Notes: generated by a model from the sequence alone, not told the origin. 64,000 bases of DNA from Tropicibacter sp. R16_0 (GCF_017743935.1 NZ_JAGHRE010000001.1:417683-481682), one strand, 5' to 3'. Positions 27,866 to 38,770 are shown, counted from the stretch's first letter. Made by a program: numbers and translations.

Positions 27866-29641
27866 CTAGAACACCACATCGCGGTTGATGGTGAACAGGT
27901 CAAGCGAGGCTTTGACGTCTTGTTTCGTGTTCACCGTCAGCAGATCCTGACCGCTTTGCGTAGTGACGGTGATCGCTTGAAACGGGAACCGTTCCCCTTC
28001 AACCATGACGGACCGGAGCGAAAGATCCCCTGTCACGTCTGGAGGGAGGTTCAAAATCACATCGGCCTCAGGCAAATACACGCCGTTAATAAGGGCTGGG
28101 GAACCCTCAAGATCCTCGGGATAGACATTCAGCGTATAGTTTCCGTCTGTCGCAAGGTTAACCGTATCCCCGAGACCGATTTCGAATGTGTTGAAGCCTG
28201 AGCCACCATAGAAAACGCTTGCGTCAGCACCGCGTTCCGAGACGAGTGTGTCGTCGCCCGTACCGCCATGGACAGTCACATTCTCGCCTCGAGCGGTGAT
28301 GGTGTCACTACCGTTTCCGCCATAAGCGTATGAGCCTTCTCCAGACAGCGAGATCGAGTCATCCCCCATGCCACCATAGATGCTGACGGTGCGTGCTGTG
28401 GCCAAGATCGTGTCGTTGCCGCCTCCTGCGTGGACGGTAGAGTTGTTCTGGGACGCCATCACCTGGTCGTCACCTGACCCGGTCAACACATACGTGTCTG
28501 GCGCAACAATAATGGTGTCATCACCCTGGGTGCCACTTTGCAAGGCCAGTGTGGTTCCATCGGACGAGTTGACAACCCTGATGTCCTCTTCGCTGAGGGA
28601 CGAGACGCCCTCGAGGCGAATTGCGAAAGATGGGTGGTAATCGTCACTATGACGGCCCTTAATCAAATCCTCTTCGAATTGAGCAATGACATCGGTATAG
28701 CTGCCGTCAGCAGCCGGTAGGATGTCCAGCGACATCAAGGGGGCGAGGTCGTGATCTTCGATCAAGAGCTGCTCGGTCTCGGGGTCGAAATCGGTGATCG
28801 TGACCAGTGGGGGTGAGGTAAGCGGATCCGGACCTGCCCAACCACGTTCAGCGGTACCAAAAGATACAGTGAAACTGTCGTTTCCTTCTCCGCCGGTCAG
28901 CGTGATCAGATCCGTACGGTCTAACAGGTCATCGTCGACTTCGGCCATGAGCACGTCATCGCCCGCCCCCCCGTGGCCCAATCCAGCCCCTATGGTCAGC
29001 GTGTCGTTGCCATCGTTACCGAAGGCGGACATGTGCTTCTGATCGGGTATAAACCAAGTTGTCTCGATCTCGTCATCGCCGGCACCACCGTGCAACGTGC
29101 TCCCGTTCAACCCATAGAGGCTATCATTGCCGTCTCCTCCAAACGCAACCGAGCTTGAGGTGACCCATAAGCGGTCATCCCCGTCTTCGCCGCGCAAGGT
29201 CGTATTGGACGTATCCAAAGTGTTGCCCAGGCTGTCGTCGCCATTTCCGCCGAATACCTCGCTGTGGCTGTGTGCGGTAACCCGGTCGTTGCCTTCACCC
29301 CCGAACAGGGTAGAGCGATGCTCGCCAAAAATGGTGTCATCCCCGGCACCGCCATATACGCTCCCTTCGTCTGCAACGCTGATGCTGTCATCACCCGCGC
29401 CACCCGAGATGGTTGCGCCATCCGATGCCTCAATTGTGTCGTCTCCACGAAGCCCATCAAAGGTCGCGTTGCTCCCGATGTATACGTCGTCGTCGCCTGC
29501 GGTTCCGCGGCTACTGTCCGGTTCATCCGGGGTATCATCCTGTGGGATCTGCTCGCTGTCGGTGTCGTCATCTTGAACCATGTCGACAACAGCAACCGTT
29601 GCCGCGACGCCCATCAACGCAAACAATCCTATCAAAAGCAC
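27866..29641 (-). CDS. Membrane-anchored RTX calcium-binding protein (copy 2)
   Basis: A 591-residue paralogue of the downstream RTX gene, with the same order: hydrophobic N-terminus (MLLIGLFALMGVAATVAVV), acidic linker with DDTPDEPD, RTX block (about 45-235), non-RTX domain (about 255-365 with VTITDFDPETEQLLIED), second RTX block and a conserved tail (VYPEDL, NLPPDVTGDLSL, DLFTINRDVVF). GTG 29641 is used; TAGGAG lies seven bases upstream. It is separated from copy 1 by 181 bases that hold a scar of the methyltransferase gene and the copy 1 promoter. The ligand and location are unknown. Confidence 0.85.
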   Translation of the reverse strand: MLLIGLFALMGVAATVAVVDMVQDDDTDSEQIPQDDTPDEPDSSRGTAGDDDVYIGSNATFDGLRGDDTIEASDGATISGGAGDDSISVADEGSVYGGAGDDTIFGEHRSTLFGGEGNDRVTAHSHSEVFGGNGDDSLGNTLDTSNTTLRGEDGDDRLWVTSSSVAFGGDGNDSLYGLNGSTLHGGAGDDEIETTWFIPDQKHMSAFGNDGNDTLTIGAGLGHGGAGDDVLMAEVDDDLLDRTDLITLTGGEGNDSFTVSFGTAERGWAGPDPLTSPPLVTITDFDPETEQLLIEDHDLAPLMSLDILPAADGSYTDVIAQFEEDLIKGRHSDDYHPSFAIRLEGVSSLSEEDIRVVNSSDGTTLALQSGTQGDDTIIVAPDTYVLTGSGDDQVMASQNNSTVHAGGGNDTILATARTVSIYGGMGDDSISLSGEGSYAYGGNGSDTITARGENVTVHGGTGDDTLVSERGADASVFYGGSGFNTFEIGLGDTVNLATDGNYTLNVYPEDLEGSPALINGVYLPEADVILNLPPDVTGDLSLRSVMVEGERFPFQAITVTTQSGQDLLTVNTKQDVKASLDLFTINRDVVF

Positions 29642-29676
29642 GGTAAGCTCCTAATCTGGCACATGAAATTTCTGTG

Positions 29677-29711
29677 TTGGACGCTAAGTCGCGTCAAAGG
29701 AAATGGCAACC
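29677..29711 (-). promoter_or_regulatory. Conserved upstream element of RTX copy 2
   Basis: This 35-bp counterpart of 27714-27747 lies 36 bases upstream of the copy 2 start. On the coding strand it holds the inverted repeat GACGC-N6-GCGTC, which copy 1 retains only in part. Confidence 0.4.
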
Positions 29712-30079
29712 CCTGCGGGACCACGTGTGGTTCTGATCTGGTTTGGGGCGAGTGGCTGCTCGATCCGGGGAATCTGGACCTATTGATGAGGCCAGTTTTG
29801 CGGCAAGCTGACGGAAATCTGTCACAGGAATCGCAAAAACCTGCAATTTGGTAACATTTTTCAACCCCTCGACCCGACACAAACGGTCGCAGTTTTGGTA
29901 AGGTGTTGAAAACAAACAATATGTGGATAAATCCGTTACCGCTATAGGTTATTGCTAGGTCGCAAACGCTCTGCTACATCCCCCATGATTTTGATGCCCT
30001 GCCGCCAAGGCGGGGTTTCTTCACGCCCCCGTGTTGCCCGTCAGGGTGGTTGCGGGGCCAACGTATCGGAAGGGTGGAC
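29712..30079. other. Gene-free stretch between RTX copy 2 and atpH
   Basis: No credible gene is seen. This stretch must hold the promoter of the atp operon: TTGAAA at 29906-29911 with TATGTG at 29930-29935 (18-bp spacing) is one weak candidate, and TATAGG at 29943 another possible -10 element. A G+C-rich hairpin (GCCGCC/GGCGG, about 29998-30014) followed by TTTCTT lies in the likely leader. AGGG-type ribosome-binding bases sit just before the atpH GTG. Confidence 0.4.
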
Positions 30080-30640
30080 GTGTCCGAACCAGCTTCGATT
30101 TCCGCAGGCATTGCCGAGCGCTATGCCACCGCGATTTTTGAGATCGCGAAAGAGAACAATAACCTCGACGGTCTGGAAACCGGCATCAACGATCTGGTTG
30201 CTGCCCTGGCAGACAGCGCAGATCTGCGCGACCTGCTGTCCTCGCCCGTCCTGACGCGCGCCGAGCAAGAGGCCGCTATTGCTGCTGTTGCAGACAAGAT
30301 GGGTCTGGACCCGGTTCTGAAGAACTCGCTTGGTCTGATGGCGCAGAAGCGTCGCCTGTTCGTCGTGCCGCAGTTGCTGACCGCGCTGCGCGAGGCATTG
30401 GCAGAAGCCCGTGGCGAAGTGACCGCAGACGTCGCATCGGCCAAGGCGCTGACCAAGACCCAGATGGAAAAACTGTCCAAGACGCTGTCCGAGCGCGTGG
30501 GCAAAACCGTGACTATCAATGCGACCGTTGATGAAGATCTCATCGGCGGTCTTGTCGTTAAAGTGGGCTCGAAGATGATCGACACCTCGATCCGCTCCAA
30601 GCTCAACTCCCTCCAGAATGCAATGAAAGAGGTCGGATAA
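30080..30640 (+). CDS. atpH: ATP synthase F1 subunit delta
   Basis: A 186-residue subunit that connects F1 to the peripheral stalk. It begins SEPASISAGIAERYATAIFEIAKE and ends with the conserved GGLVVKVGSKMIDTSIRSKLNSL. GTG 30080 is the start, with GGAAGGG upstream; earlier in-frame residues do not fit the family. It is the first gene of an F1-only operon (atpHAGDC). In Rhodobacterales the F0 genes sit elsewhere, and none are seen here. atpA starts on the base after its stop. Confidence 0.96.
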   Translation: MSEPASISAGIAERYATAIFEIAKENNNLDGLETGINDLVAALADSADLRDLLSSPVLTRAEQEAAIAAVADKMGLDPVLKNSLGLMAQKRRLFVVPQLLTALREALAEARGEVTADVASAKALTKTQMEKLSKTLSERVGKTVTINATVDEDLIGGLVVKVGSKMIDTSIRSKLNSLQNAMKEVG

Positions 30641-32179
30641 ATGGGTATCCAAGCTGCAGAGATTTCTGCAATCCTGAAGGACCAGATCAAGAACTTTGGT
30701 CAGGAAGCAGAAGTGGCCGAAATCGGTCGCGTGCTGAGCGTCGGCGACGGTATCGCCCGCGTCTACGGCCTCGACAACGTTCAGGCTGGTGAAATGGTCG
30801 AATTCCCCGGCGGCATCATGGGTATGGCGCTGAACCTGGAAAGCGACAACGTTGGTGTGGTTATCTTCGGTTCCGACCGTGACATTAAAGAAGGCGACAC
30901 CGTCAAGCGCACCAACTCGATCGTGGACGTGCCGATCGGCACCGGTCTGCTGGGTCGTGTTGTTGACGGCCTGGGCAACCCTCTGGACGGCAAAGGCCCC
31001 ATCGAAGCCACCGAGCGCGGCGTTGCAGACGTCAAAGCGCCGGGCATCATCCCGCGTAAATCGGTTCACGAGCCGATGGCAACCGGCCTGAAGTCGGTCG
31101 ACGCGATGATCCCGATCGGCCGTGGCCAGCGCGAGCTGATCATTGGTGACCGTCAGACCGGTAAAACCGCCGTTGCTCTGGACACCATCCTGAACCAGAA
31201 GTCGGTCAACGACGCGGCTGGCGACGACGAGAGCAAGAAACTGTACTGCGTGTACGTTGCGGTTGGTCAGAAGCGTTCGACCGTTGCTCAGCTGGTGAAG
31301 AAACTGGAAGAGTCCGGCGCGATCGACTACTCGATCGTTGTTGCTGCGACCGCCTCCGACCCGGCCCCGATGCAGTTCCTGGCACCCTACGCCGCGACCG
31401 CCATGGCCGAATACTTCCGTGACAACGGCAAGCACGCCCTGATCATCTATGATGACCTGTCCAAGCAGGCTGTTTCGTATCGTCAGATGTCGCTGCTGCT
31501 GCGTCGTCCGCCCGGCCGTGAAGCCTATCCTGGTGACGTTTTCTACCTCCACTCGCGCCTGCTGGAGCGTTCGGCAAAGCTGAACGAAGACTTCGGTGCC
31601 GGTTCGCTGACAGCTCTGCCCGTCATCGAAACCCAGGGCGGCGACGTGTCGGCCTTTATTCCGACCAACGTGATCTCGATCACCGACGGCCAGATCTTCC
31701 TGGAAACCGAACTGTTCTACCAGGGCATCCGTCCTGCTGTGAACACCGGTCTGTCGGTTTCGCGTGTGGGCTCCTCGGCTCAGACCAACGCGATGAAATC
31801 GGTTGCGGGTCCGGTTAAACTGGAGCTGGCTCAGTACCGCGAAATGGCTGCGTTCGCGCAGTTCGGCTCCGACCTGGATGCCGCCACTCAGCAGCTGCTG
31901 AACCGTGGTGCGCGCCTGACCGAGCTGATGAAACAGCCGCAGTACTCGCCGCTGACCAACGCGGAAATCGTCTGCGTCATCTTCGCCGGCACCAACGGCT
32001 ACCTCGACAAGATCGAAGTGACCGATGTTGGCCGTTACGAGGCTGGCCTGCTGGCGCACCTGCGTGGCAAGCACGCTGACCTGCTTGACTGGATCACCAA
32101 CGAAGATCCCAAGATCAAGGGTGATGCGTCCGACAAGATCAAGGCTGCGCTGGACGAATACGCCGCGACCTTCGCATAA
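30641..32179 (+). CDS. atpA: ATP synthase F1 subunit alpha
   Basis: A 512-residue regulatory nucleotide-binding subunit of F1. The P-loop [13 protein letters not shown] is near residue 170, followed by the ATP-synthase alpha/beta signature [17 protein letters not shown] near residue 365. The length matches the family. It directly abuts atpH. Codon use is strongly biased, with no TTA, CTA or TCA codons in frame, which leaves the opposite strand open. Confidence 0.99.
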   Translation: MGIQAAEISAILKDQIKNFGQEAEVAEIGRVLSVGDGIARVYGLDNVQAGEMVEFPGGIMGMALNLESDNVGVVIFGSDRDIKEGDTVKRTNSIVDVPIGTGLLGRVVDGLGNPLDGKGPIEATERGVADVKAPGIIPRKSVHEPMATGLKSVDAMIPIGRGQRELIIGDRQTGKTAVALDTILNQKSVNDAAGDDESKKLYCVYVAVGQKRSTVAQLVKKLEESGAIDYSIVVAATASDPAPMQFLAPYAATAMAEYFRDNGKHALIIYDDLSKQAVSYRQMSLLLRRPPGREAYPGDVFYLHSRLLERSAKLNEDFGAGSLTALPVIETQGGDVSAFIPTNVISITDGQIFLETELFYQGIRPAVNTGLSVSRVGSSAQTNAMKSVAGPVKLELAQYREMAAFAQFGSDLDAATQQLLNRGARLTELMKQPQYSPLTNAEIVCVIFAGTNGYLDKIEVTDVGRYEAGLLAHLRGKHADLLDWITNEDPKIKGDASDKIKAALDEYAATFA

Positions 32180-32191
32180 GAGGAGGTTCCG

Positions 32192-33070
32192 ATGCCTAGT
32201 CTGAAGGACCTTAAAAACAGGATCGAGTCGGTCAAATCGACCCGCAAGATCACCAAGGCCATGCAGATGGTCGCGGCAGCAAAACTGCGCCGCGCCCAGG
32301 AATCTGCCGAAGCCTCGCGTCCCTATGCCGAGCGGTTCAATGCCGTGATGGCGGGGCTGGCGGCTTCGGTTGGGGGCAGCGACAGCGCCCCCAAGCTGCT
32401 CCGTGGTACGGGCAGCGACCAGGTTCACCTGCTGGTTGTCATGACAGCTGAACGCGGCCTGTGTGGCGGCTTCAACTCGAACATCGCCAAGCTGGCCCGT
32501 CAAAAGGCCGAAGAGCTGACAGCCCAAGGCAAGACGGTCAAGGTTCTGACCGTCGGCAAGAAAGGCCGTGACGCTCTGAAACGCGACATGGGCGATATGT
32601 TCGTTGGTCACGTGGACCTGAGCGAGGTCAAGCGTCTTGGCTATGCCAACGCGCAGGACATCGCAAAGGACATCCTGGCCCGCTTTGACGGCGGTGAGTT
32701 CGACGTTGCTACGATCTTCTACGCGAAGTTCCAGAACGTCGTGACGCAGATCCCGACCGCGCAACAGATCATCCCTGCTTCGTTCGAAGAGACCGAAGGC
32801 GGAGACGACAGCGGCGCGATCTTCGACTACGAGCCCAGCGAAGAAGCCATCCTGGCCGACCTGCTGCCCAAGGGGGTTGCCACCGCGATCTTCTCGGCTC
32901 TGCTCGAAAACGGGGCGTCTGAACAGGGTGCACGGATGTCCGCAATGGACAACGCGACACGCAACGCGGGTGAAATGATCGACAAGCTGACGATCCAGTT
33001 CAACCGCTCGCGTCAGGCCGTGATCACCAACGAGCTGATTGAAATTATTTCCGGCGCCGAAGCGCTGTAA
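32192..33070 (+). CDS. atpG: ATP synthase F1 subunit gamma
   Basis: A 292-residue central-stalk subunit. It starts [38 protein letters not shown] and ends in the conserved [14 protein letters not shown] followed by the [19 protein letters not shown] region, whose two long helices form the rotor shaft. AGGAGG lies upstream of the ATG. Twelve bases separate it from atpA and 18 from atpD. Confidence 0.99.
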   Translation: MPSLKDLKNRIESVKSTRKITKAMQMVAAAKLRRAQESAEASRPYAERFNAVMAGLAASVGGSDSAPKLLRGTGSDQVHLLVVMTAERGLCGGFNSNIAKLARQKAEELTAQGKTVKVLTVGKKGRDALKRDMGDMFVGHVDLSEVKRLGYANAQDIAKDILARFDGGEFDVATIFYAKFQNVVTQIPTAQQIIPASFEETEGGDDSGAIFDYEPSEEAILADLLPKGVATAIFSALLENGASEQGARMSAMDNATRNAGEMIDKLTIQFNRSRQAVITNELIEIISGAEAL

Positions 33071-34513
<1,443 letters not shown>

Positions 34514-34525
34514 GGAGTATCCTTG

Positions 34526-34930
34526 ATGGCAAACACGATGCAATTCGACCTCGTCAGCCCGGAGCGGAGCCTTGCTTCGCTTCAGGTCAGCGCGGTCCAG
34601 ATCCCGGGTGCGGACGGGGACATGACGGCTATGCCCGATCATGCTCCGACCATCACCACCCTGCGTCCCGGCGTTCTCAAGGCCGAAGGTCCCGAAGGTA
34701 CCACCGAGTATCTGGTGACCGGCGGCTTTGCCCAGATCAACGGCGACGGTCTGTCGGTGCTGGCTGAAAAGGCCATCCCGGTGGACGAGGTGACCCGTGC
34801 TCATCTGGACGAGCTGATCGCTGAAGCCCGCGGTGCCCATGAGGCGGCCGCGGAGCACCCCTCGCTTGTCGACGACGCAGCCAAGCTGCTCGCCGACATG
34901 GAGGCCCTGGGCGACCACATGAGCCTGTAA
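34526..34930 (+). CDS. atpC: ATP synthase F1 subunit epsilon
   Basis: A 134-residue subunit with the N-terminal beta-sandwich ([31 protein letters not shown]) and a short helical C-terminus ([19 protein letters not shown]). It couples rotation and can inhibit ATP hydrolysis. ATG 34526 is used, with AAGGAG at 34512-34517; a TTG one codon upstream is less likely. It is the last gene of the operon and is followed by a strong terminator. Confidence 0.97.
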   Translation: MANTMQFDLVSPERSLASLQVSAVQIPGADGDMTAMPDHAPTITTLRPGVLKAEGPEGTTEYLVTGGFAQINGDGLSVLAEKAIPVDEVTRAHLDELIAEARGAHEAAAEHPSLVDDAAKLLADMEALGDHMSL

Positions 34931-34949
34931 GCGCTTGTGAAATGATCAC

Positions 34950-34982
34950 AAAACCGGCCTTTGAGAGAGGGCCGGTTTTTTT
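34950..34982 (+). terminator. Intrinsic terminator of the atp operon
   Basis: A 9-bp stem (AAACCGGCC / GGCCGGTTT) with a 10-nt loop is followed by a T run to 34982, 20 bases after the atpC stop. Confidence 0.93.
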
Positions 34983-35045
34983 GTGCCTTGTTGTCGCCCA
35001 TTTTTTTCGGACAATGGCGACAGGCAATTGATTAGACGCACACGC

Positions 35046-35396
35046 ATGAAGACTTTCAAAACCCATCCCATCGGTATCGCCCAAGGCGACGAACAGATTT
35101 TTGCAGATTTCGAAAACGACGGAGAGATGTGGACAGGCTCGGGCACACGAGAGCGCCGACACGCTGTCACCTTTGATCAGCCGTTTCGATCAACGCCCGC
35201 CGTGCAGGTGGGAATTTCGCTGTGGGATGTGGACACCTCGGCGGCGGTCCGGGCCGAAGTGGTCGCGGAACGCATCACACCCAAGGGCTTTGACATCGTG
35301 TTTCGCACCTGGGCTGACAGCCGCGTCGCCCGCGCCCGCGTCGCCTGGATGGCGATCGGGGACGTAACGACGGATGATGACTGGGATGTGCCCTAG
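35046..35396 (+). CDS. H-type lectin domain protein
   Basis: A 116-residue single-domain protein of the H-type lectin family (discoidin/HPA-like). RRHAVTFDQPF, PAVQVGISLWDVDTS and a final FRTWADSRVARARVAWMAIG give the six-stranded pattern, with the usual tryptophan near the end. In eukaryotes the family binds GalNAc; bacterial members are poorly known. No signal peptide is visible, so it may be cytoplasmic or exported by another route. It lies 115 bases after atpC, behind the terminator, and is probably transcribed separately. Confidence 0.75.
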   Translation: MKTFKTHPIGIAQGDEQIFADFENDGEMWTGSGTRERRHAVTFDQPFRSTPAVQVGISLWDVDTSAAVRAEVVAERITPKGFDIVFRTWADSRVARARVAWMAIGDVTTDDDWDVP

Positions 35397-35837
35397 TCGC
35401 GGCGCAGGCGGGGTGTCCCGTGTGCGTATAGAATGAGCGACATCCTCGTAGACGCTGATACTGGTCTGGGATGTGTCGTTCAATCACAACGTCGAAACGC
35501 GTCGCAGCCATCCCTGCGGGGTGCAAATTCGAGCGAGCGATGTGCGAGCGAAAGTTTCGCACGGGCCTGTCCATGCTTCTAGGTGTCCCTCAAGATCGAA
35601 TATTTTCCGAAACACTCCCCGCTTCGCGTTCATACCCTCTGATTGTAAAAAGTACCGCGCAGTGATCATGGATTTGACTTCGACCGTAGGTGCGGAAATC
35701 ATAAAATTACACCCTTGAGGAGATTTAATGCCATCTGTGCGAGAATAAGGGTTTTCTAAAAATCGATACTGGCTATTTTCAGGCTGTTCATGCAGCTCTC
35801 AAAGAGTTTCCTTCAGTACAGAAATGAGATCGAATAG
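35397..35837. other. Gene-free stretch before the RTX glycosidase gene
   Basis: Neither strand shows a credible gene. The base composition turns A+T-rich after about 35600, consistent with a promoter region. A six-codon frame (35728-35748, MPSVRE) follows a near-perfect GAGGAG ribosome-binding site, so it may be a leader peptide or the remnant of a lost gene. No clear -35/-10 pair was identified. Confidence 0.4.
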
Positions 35838-38732
35838 ATGATAGTCGAAGATTTCGCGTTTAATGCCACTCCCTCTAATACTGCGCCGGTAACCAGCTCG
35901 CACTTTGGCACGAACTTGTTGATCCATGCGGATCGTGTGAGTGATACGTCCGATACAGTTTACGAAGATCTGGTGAACCTGGTTGAGAACAACATCATCC
36001 GCTATCCTGGCGGGACAGTAACGGAACAGTTCTTTGATCCGGCGGACCCTGACGCAACCTTGGGTACGGATTATCTGAATTCAAACAATGAAAAAGCCCT
36101 CACACCGCTGAGCGACGTAATCGCCTACGCCGAAGAAACCGGGGCCGAGCTTGTGATCGTCGTCCCGACATGGCGCTATTTTGATGCGACCCAGGGCGAT
36201 AAGATATCTGGTGCCAGCAAAGCGGAGATTCGAAATTTTGTTAAGGGTGTAATGGAGAACGCCAAGGTTGCCGATGGAACCGTCAAAATTGCGGGCTTCG
36301 AAATCGGCAATGAATGGTATCAGGACAATTTCACTTGGTCCGACATAGATTTTGGCAAGTTAGCTGGCAAGATTGCGCTGGAAATCAATACAGGTATCGA
36401 CACGGCGCAAACGTCCGCGGCGCAGGATCCGATGATCTTTATGCAAGCAAGCCAGTATCATGAACGAAATAAGGTCGTCCGCAGTCAATTTGACGACGAT
36501 GCCTATGCTGCTGTGGATGGCGTCGTCACACACTTTTACGCAGTGAATGGCAATGGCAACCCAATGGGGGCTGGCGGCGGGTTGCAGGGCCGGTTGAAAG
36601 ATATCGAGGAAGCTTGGGGGGATCCTGATACAAGCGAAGACCTTCCCGTGCTGATATCCGAGTGGAACGTTGGGGGTGATGGACCAGGCAATACCGCGTT
36701 GTCCGGCTTGAAACGCAATGCGCCCCTTATGCGGACCTTTGCCGAGATGATCGAAAACGGCGTGGATTTGGCGACATTCTGGACTGCCGTTGCTCCAGGA
36801 CCCGGTGCTGAAGCCTTGGCGCGGAAATATACAACTCTGGCGGACATGTACAACGGGGCCCATCTAACGCCGACCGGTTACTTATATCGCATGCTGTCCG
36901 AGAATGTGATCGGCACGAACCTGCAGACCCATATCTCTGATTTCAAACTGAACAATGAAAACAATGCCTACGTCATGGCTTTTGAGGGCGATGGTCGCAC
37001 GGTGCTTTATTTCACCTCGGGCATCGACTCCGATTTGCGGATCAATGCTGATTTGACGGAACTGCTGGACAGCAACTCTCATATTCATGTCACACGCCTG
37101 GGCATGGTTGGGACGGACAACACTGCTTATTACGGTGAGGGGGAATTGACCCAACTGAGTGAGGCGGAGTTGAACCAAACCGGCAACACGCTGCACATTG
37201 ATCTTGGGGCATATGAGCTGGCTCAAGTCGTGATTACCGATCAATCCACCGGGGCTGGTGTTCATCTGTATGGAGATGATCAGAATGATCAGACCGACAC
37301 GCTTTATGGCACGATAAATGCCGACACGATCGAGGGGAACGCGGGCAACGACACGCTGTTTGGAGAGGCAGGTAACGACTATCTCGCGGGCGGACACAAC
37401 AGTGACGATCTTTCAGGTGGGAATGGCAGCGACACCATCTTTACCGGCACCGAAGACAACGATGCCCACTATGGCAGCGATACCGCAGATGGTGGCAATG
37501 GCAATGACAGCATAGTCGGATCGAACGGAACCGACCTGCTCTATGGTGGCTTGGGCAACGACACGTTGAACGGCGGGCAGGATTGGTCCACAGCGGATGC
37601 GGATACGCTGTATGGCGGAACGGGCAATGACCTGCTGTCTTCGGGCCAAGACATCACACCGCAGACGAACTACCAAGGCGTCGTGGATCGTTTGTACGGC
37701 GAGGCCGGCAACGACACGCTTGTTGGCGGGGTGTGGGGTGACTACCTCTCCGGTGGGCACAACAACGACGATATTTCGGGCGGGGGTGGCAATGACACCA
37801 TCTTTACCGGAACCGAGGACAACAGCGGGCATTACGGCAGCGACACGGTTGATGGTGGCATTGGAAACGATAACATCATGGGGTCGAACGGAACTGACCT
37901 GCTGAATGGCGGCGACGGTGACGACACGTTGAACGGCGGGCAGGATTGGTCGACTGCGGATGCGGACACGCTGTATGGTGGATCGGGCGATGATCTGCTG
38001 ACATCCGGCCAAGACATTACGGTCCACCAGAATTACCAAGACGTCGTGGATCGTCTGTACGGAGAGGCAGGCAACGACACGCTTGTTGGTGGGCGAGGGG
38101 ATGATTACCTCTCAGGTGGTCACAACAACGATGATATTTCGGGTGGGGATGGCGATGACACGATCTTTACCGGCACCGAAAACAACGGCGATCACTATGG
38201 GAGCGATACGGTCCACGGTGGCAATGGCAATGACAGTGTCCTGGGGTCGAACGGAACCGATCTTCTGTATGGCGACGCTGGGAACGACACTCTGAACGGC
38301 GGGCAGGATTGGTCCACTGCGGATTCGGACACGCTGTATGGTGGATCGGGTGATGACCTGTTGATATCGGGTCAAGATATTACACCGCATCAAAACTACC
38401 AAAACATAGTCGATCATCTGCACGGCGAGGCGGGCAACGACACGCTTGTCGGTGGTCTGGGGAATGACCGGCTGGTTGGCGGCAGTGGGAGTGATGTCTT
38501 TGTATTCGAAGACAACTTTGGCGCCGACACAATCGATGACTTCGACGTTTCACAGGCAGGGGAACAGATAAATCTTGCGAACGTCTCGGGCATCACAAGC
38601 TTTTCGGACTTGTCGAACAATCACCTTAGCCAACAGGGGTCCGATGCGGTCATCACCGTTGGGGCCGACGACACCATAACGCTCACGAATGTTGTTGTGG
38701 GCAGCTTGAGTGCTGACGACTTCCTGTTCTGA
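35838..38732 (+). CDS. Glycoside hydrolase-like protein with RTX repeats
   Basis: A 964-residue two-part protein. Residues about 20-380 resemble a (beta/alpha)8 glycosidase of clan GH-A (GH39/GH51-like): IIRYPGG near 55, the acid/base candidate in GFEIGNEWYQ near 157 and the nucleophile candidate in VLISEWNVGG near 275. A beta domain reaches about 475. Residues 490-895 are RTX nonapeptides, with a near-exact 121-residue unit repeated, and then a C-terminal domain (DDFDVSQAGEQI) typical of type I secretion. No signal peptide is seen. An extracellular polysaccharide-degrading enzyme is likely. A+T content is higher than in its neighbours. Confidence 0.82.
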   Translation: MIVEDFAFNATPSNTAPVTSSHFGTNLLIHADRVSDTSDTVYEDLVNLVENNIIRYPGGTVTEQFFDPADPDATLGTDYLNSNNEKALTPLSDVIAYAEETGAELVIVVPTWRYFDATQGDKISGASKAEIRNFVKGVMENAKVADGTVKIAGFEIGNEWYQDNFTWSDIDFGKLAGKIALEINTGIDTAQTSAAQDPMIFMQASQYHERNKVVRSQFDDDAYAAVDGVVTHFYAVNGNGNPMGAGGGLQGRLKDIEEAWGDPDTSEDLPVLISEWNVGGDGPGNTALSGLKRNAPLMRTFAEMIENGVDLATFWTAVAPGPGAEALARKYTTLADMYNGAHLTPTGYLYRMLSENVIGTNLQTHISDFKLNNENNAYVMAFEGDGRTVLYFTSGIDSDLRINADLTELLDSNSHIHVTRLGMVGTDNTAYYGEGELTQLSEAELNQTGNTLHIDLGAYELAQVVITDQSTGAGVHLYGDDQNDQTDTLYGTINADTIEGNAGNDTLFGEAGNDYLAGGHNSDDLSGGNGSDTIFTGTEDNDAHYGSDTADGGNGNDSIVGSNGTDLLYGGLGNDTLNGGQDWSTADADTLYGGTGNDLLSSGQDITPQTNYQGVVDRLYGEAGNDTLVGGVWGDYLSGGHNNDDISGGGGNDTIFTGTEDNSGHYGSDTVDGGIGNDNIMGSNGTDLLNGGDGDDTLNGGQDWSTADADTLYGGSGDDLLTSGQDITVHQNYQDVVDRLYGEAGNDTLVGGRGDDYLSGGHNNDDISGGDGDDTIFTGTENNGDHYGSDTVHGGNGNDSVLGSNGTDLLYGDAGNDTLNGGQDWSTADSDTLYGGSGDDLLISGQDITPHQNYQNIVDHLHGEAGNDTLVGGLGNDRLVGGSGSDVFVFEDNFGADTIDDFDVSQAGEQINLANVSGITSFSDLSNNHLSQQGSDAVITVGADDTITLTNVVVGSLSADDFLF
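37356..38417 (+). repeat. Tandem 363-bp coding repeat in the RTX region
   Basis: Three consecutive units start at 37356, 37692 and 38055, with a partial fourth at 38418. The last two full units are both exactly 363 bp (121 codons); the first is 336 bp and lacks one nonapeptide. Each unit has GEAGND, GGHN, TIFTGTE, GSNGTDLL, LNGGQDWST and SGQDIT in the same order. Confidence 0.9.
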
Positions 38733-38744
38733 TACACTTGAACT

Positions 38745-38770
38745 CTCCGCGCGCCGGTCGGCGCACGGAG
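38745..38770 (+). terminator. Hairpin after the RTX glycosidase gene
   Basis: An inverted repeat of CTCCG-N-GCGCC type with one mismatch lies 12 bases after the stop. The GTTTTC that follows is a weak T run, so it is a modest terminator candidate. Confidence 0.4.
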
